Positions 36,735 through 37,245 of a stretch of 37,245 nt of DNA are shown in pieces (the first letter of the stretch is position 1; the number at the start of each line of letters is the position of its first letter). A program made the translations under genes and the position numbers. This DNA is from Silene noctiflora (taxonomy: Eukaryota; Streptophyta; Magnoliopsida; Caryophyllales; Caryophyllaceae): contig VHZZ01000011.1 in the NCBI GenBank assembly GCA_009801015.1, positions 433,862 to 471,106 on the forward strand, read 5' to 3'. Under the pieces are notes generated by a model. The model did not search any database and was not told where the DNA came from. It was given only the letters and a program-made list of their open reading frames with translations.

Positions 36735-36901
36735 GTCCACCAGGTGTACAAGAATATCGTACATCCTAGCCAATGAGATGTCTTAGTTTAATTTTTATTT
36801 TATTAAGATTATGTTCTATTATTTATGGAGAATTTATTCAATTCTAATAAATATTCTAATTTGGTAGGGTGTACAATGACATGTCACACCCGGTGTACCC
36901 A
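36735..36901. mobile_element. MITE family with CACCGGGTGTAC ends, copy 2
   Basis: It is close to 17095-17261 over its whole length, in the same orientation, including AAGAATATCGTACA and AAGATTATGTTCTATTATT. It has similar inverted ends. Confidence 0.75.
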
Positions 36902-36949
36902 AAAATTTCTCGCAAACAATTTTATGTTCAAAAATGACCCCTATAAGAT

Positions 36950-37245
36950 AATTTTTCCTATATATCGCAAACAATAATCGCCCTTATTACTAAGAGAATA
37001 AAAATTCTCTTAGTTTTCCCCCAAAAAAACATTTAGCTAAATAAGGTAATAAATAAATTTTCATTCATTGCATTATTATTACCCTTTCAATGAATATATG
37101 TTTATAATTAAACTCCAATCTTTTAATAAAATTCATAATTATGATTTTTCCCCTTACTACTAAGAGAATAATAATTCTCTTAGTTTTCCCTCGAAAATGC
37201 ATCTATTTTCATAAGAACATAATTGATTTTTTTTAATAAACTATT
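36950..37245 (+). mobile_element. Two Helitron-like 5' motifs at the window end
   Basis: The palindromes CTAAGAGAAT...ATTCTCTTAG at about 36991-37014 and 37163-37184 are each followed by TTTTCCC, like the starts of the other Helitron-like elements here. The elements run off the window. Confidence 0.4.

Overview
The window is nuclear DNA of a flowering plant, most likely a eudicot. The evidence is six intron-containing plant genes with GT-AG splice sites, AT-rich spacers, and many short plant-type DNA transposons and SINEs. The sequence alone does not fix the species. There are no rRNA genes, no intact tRNA genes, no CRISPR array and no prokaryotic operon. One 400-base run of N (10005-10404) is an assembly gap inside an intron.

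Layout. 1-2700: gene-free, with a Helitron-like 3' end, a 226-bp MITE, a SINE, a Stowaway MITE and a hAT MITE. 2962-3936 (-): DIVARICATA-type SANT/MYB transcription factor. 4000-9420: transposon-rich spacer with a Tourist-like MITE, a hAT MITE nested in a long-TIR element, a foldback element and a second copy of the 226-bp MITE. 9424-15445 (-): complete six-exon laccase of 556 aa, with mobile DNA in at least four of its five introns. 15446-20214: spacer with Stowaway MITEs, a SINE, a (TA)n tract and a Helitron-like element, then a tandemly repeated leader. 20215-23040 (+): EMC8/9 subunit of the ER membrane protein complex. 25338-27158 (+): two-LIM-domain actin-bundling protein of the WLIM2 type. 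27964-31399 (-): DMT-superfamily nucleotide-sugar/sugar-phosphate transporter. 32086-32624 (-): unexplained open frames. 32939-34893 (-): ribosomal protein eL33 (L35a), with telo-box and site II motifs upstream. 35100-37245: spacer with a broken LINE reverse transcriptase, a Tourist-like MITE, another MITE and Helitron-like motifs.

The six genes do not form a pathway or cluster; they are ordinary neighbours with separate jobs (transcription, apoplastic phenol oxidation, ER membrane insertion, cytoskeleton, Golgi/plastid-type transport, translation). Exon structures were rebuilt by hand from splice sites and reading phase. All six coding sequences close in frame with lengths near the family norm.

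I found no convincing new biological system. The observations most worth following are the four ~200-bp repeats before the EMC8/9 start, each ending in TTGCAG; the rearranged laccase intron 5; a weakened miR397-like site in the laccase; a two-copy MITE with independent 11-bp target duplications; three hAT-type elements with GGGTC-rich or related interiors; and the open frames next to the eL33 gene.
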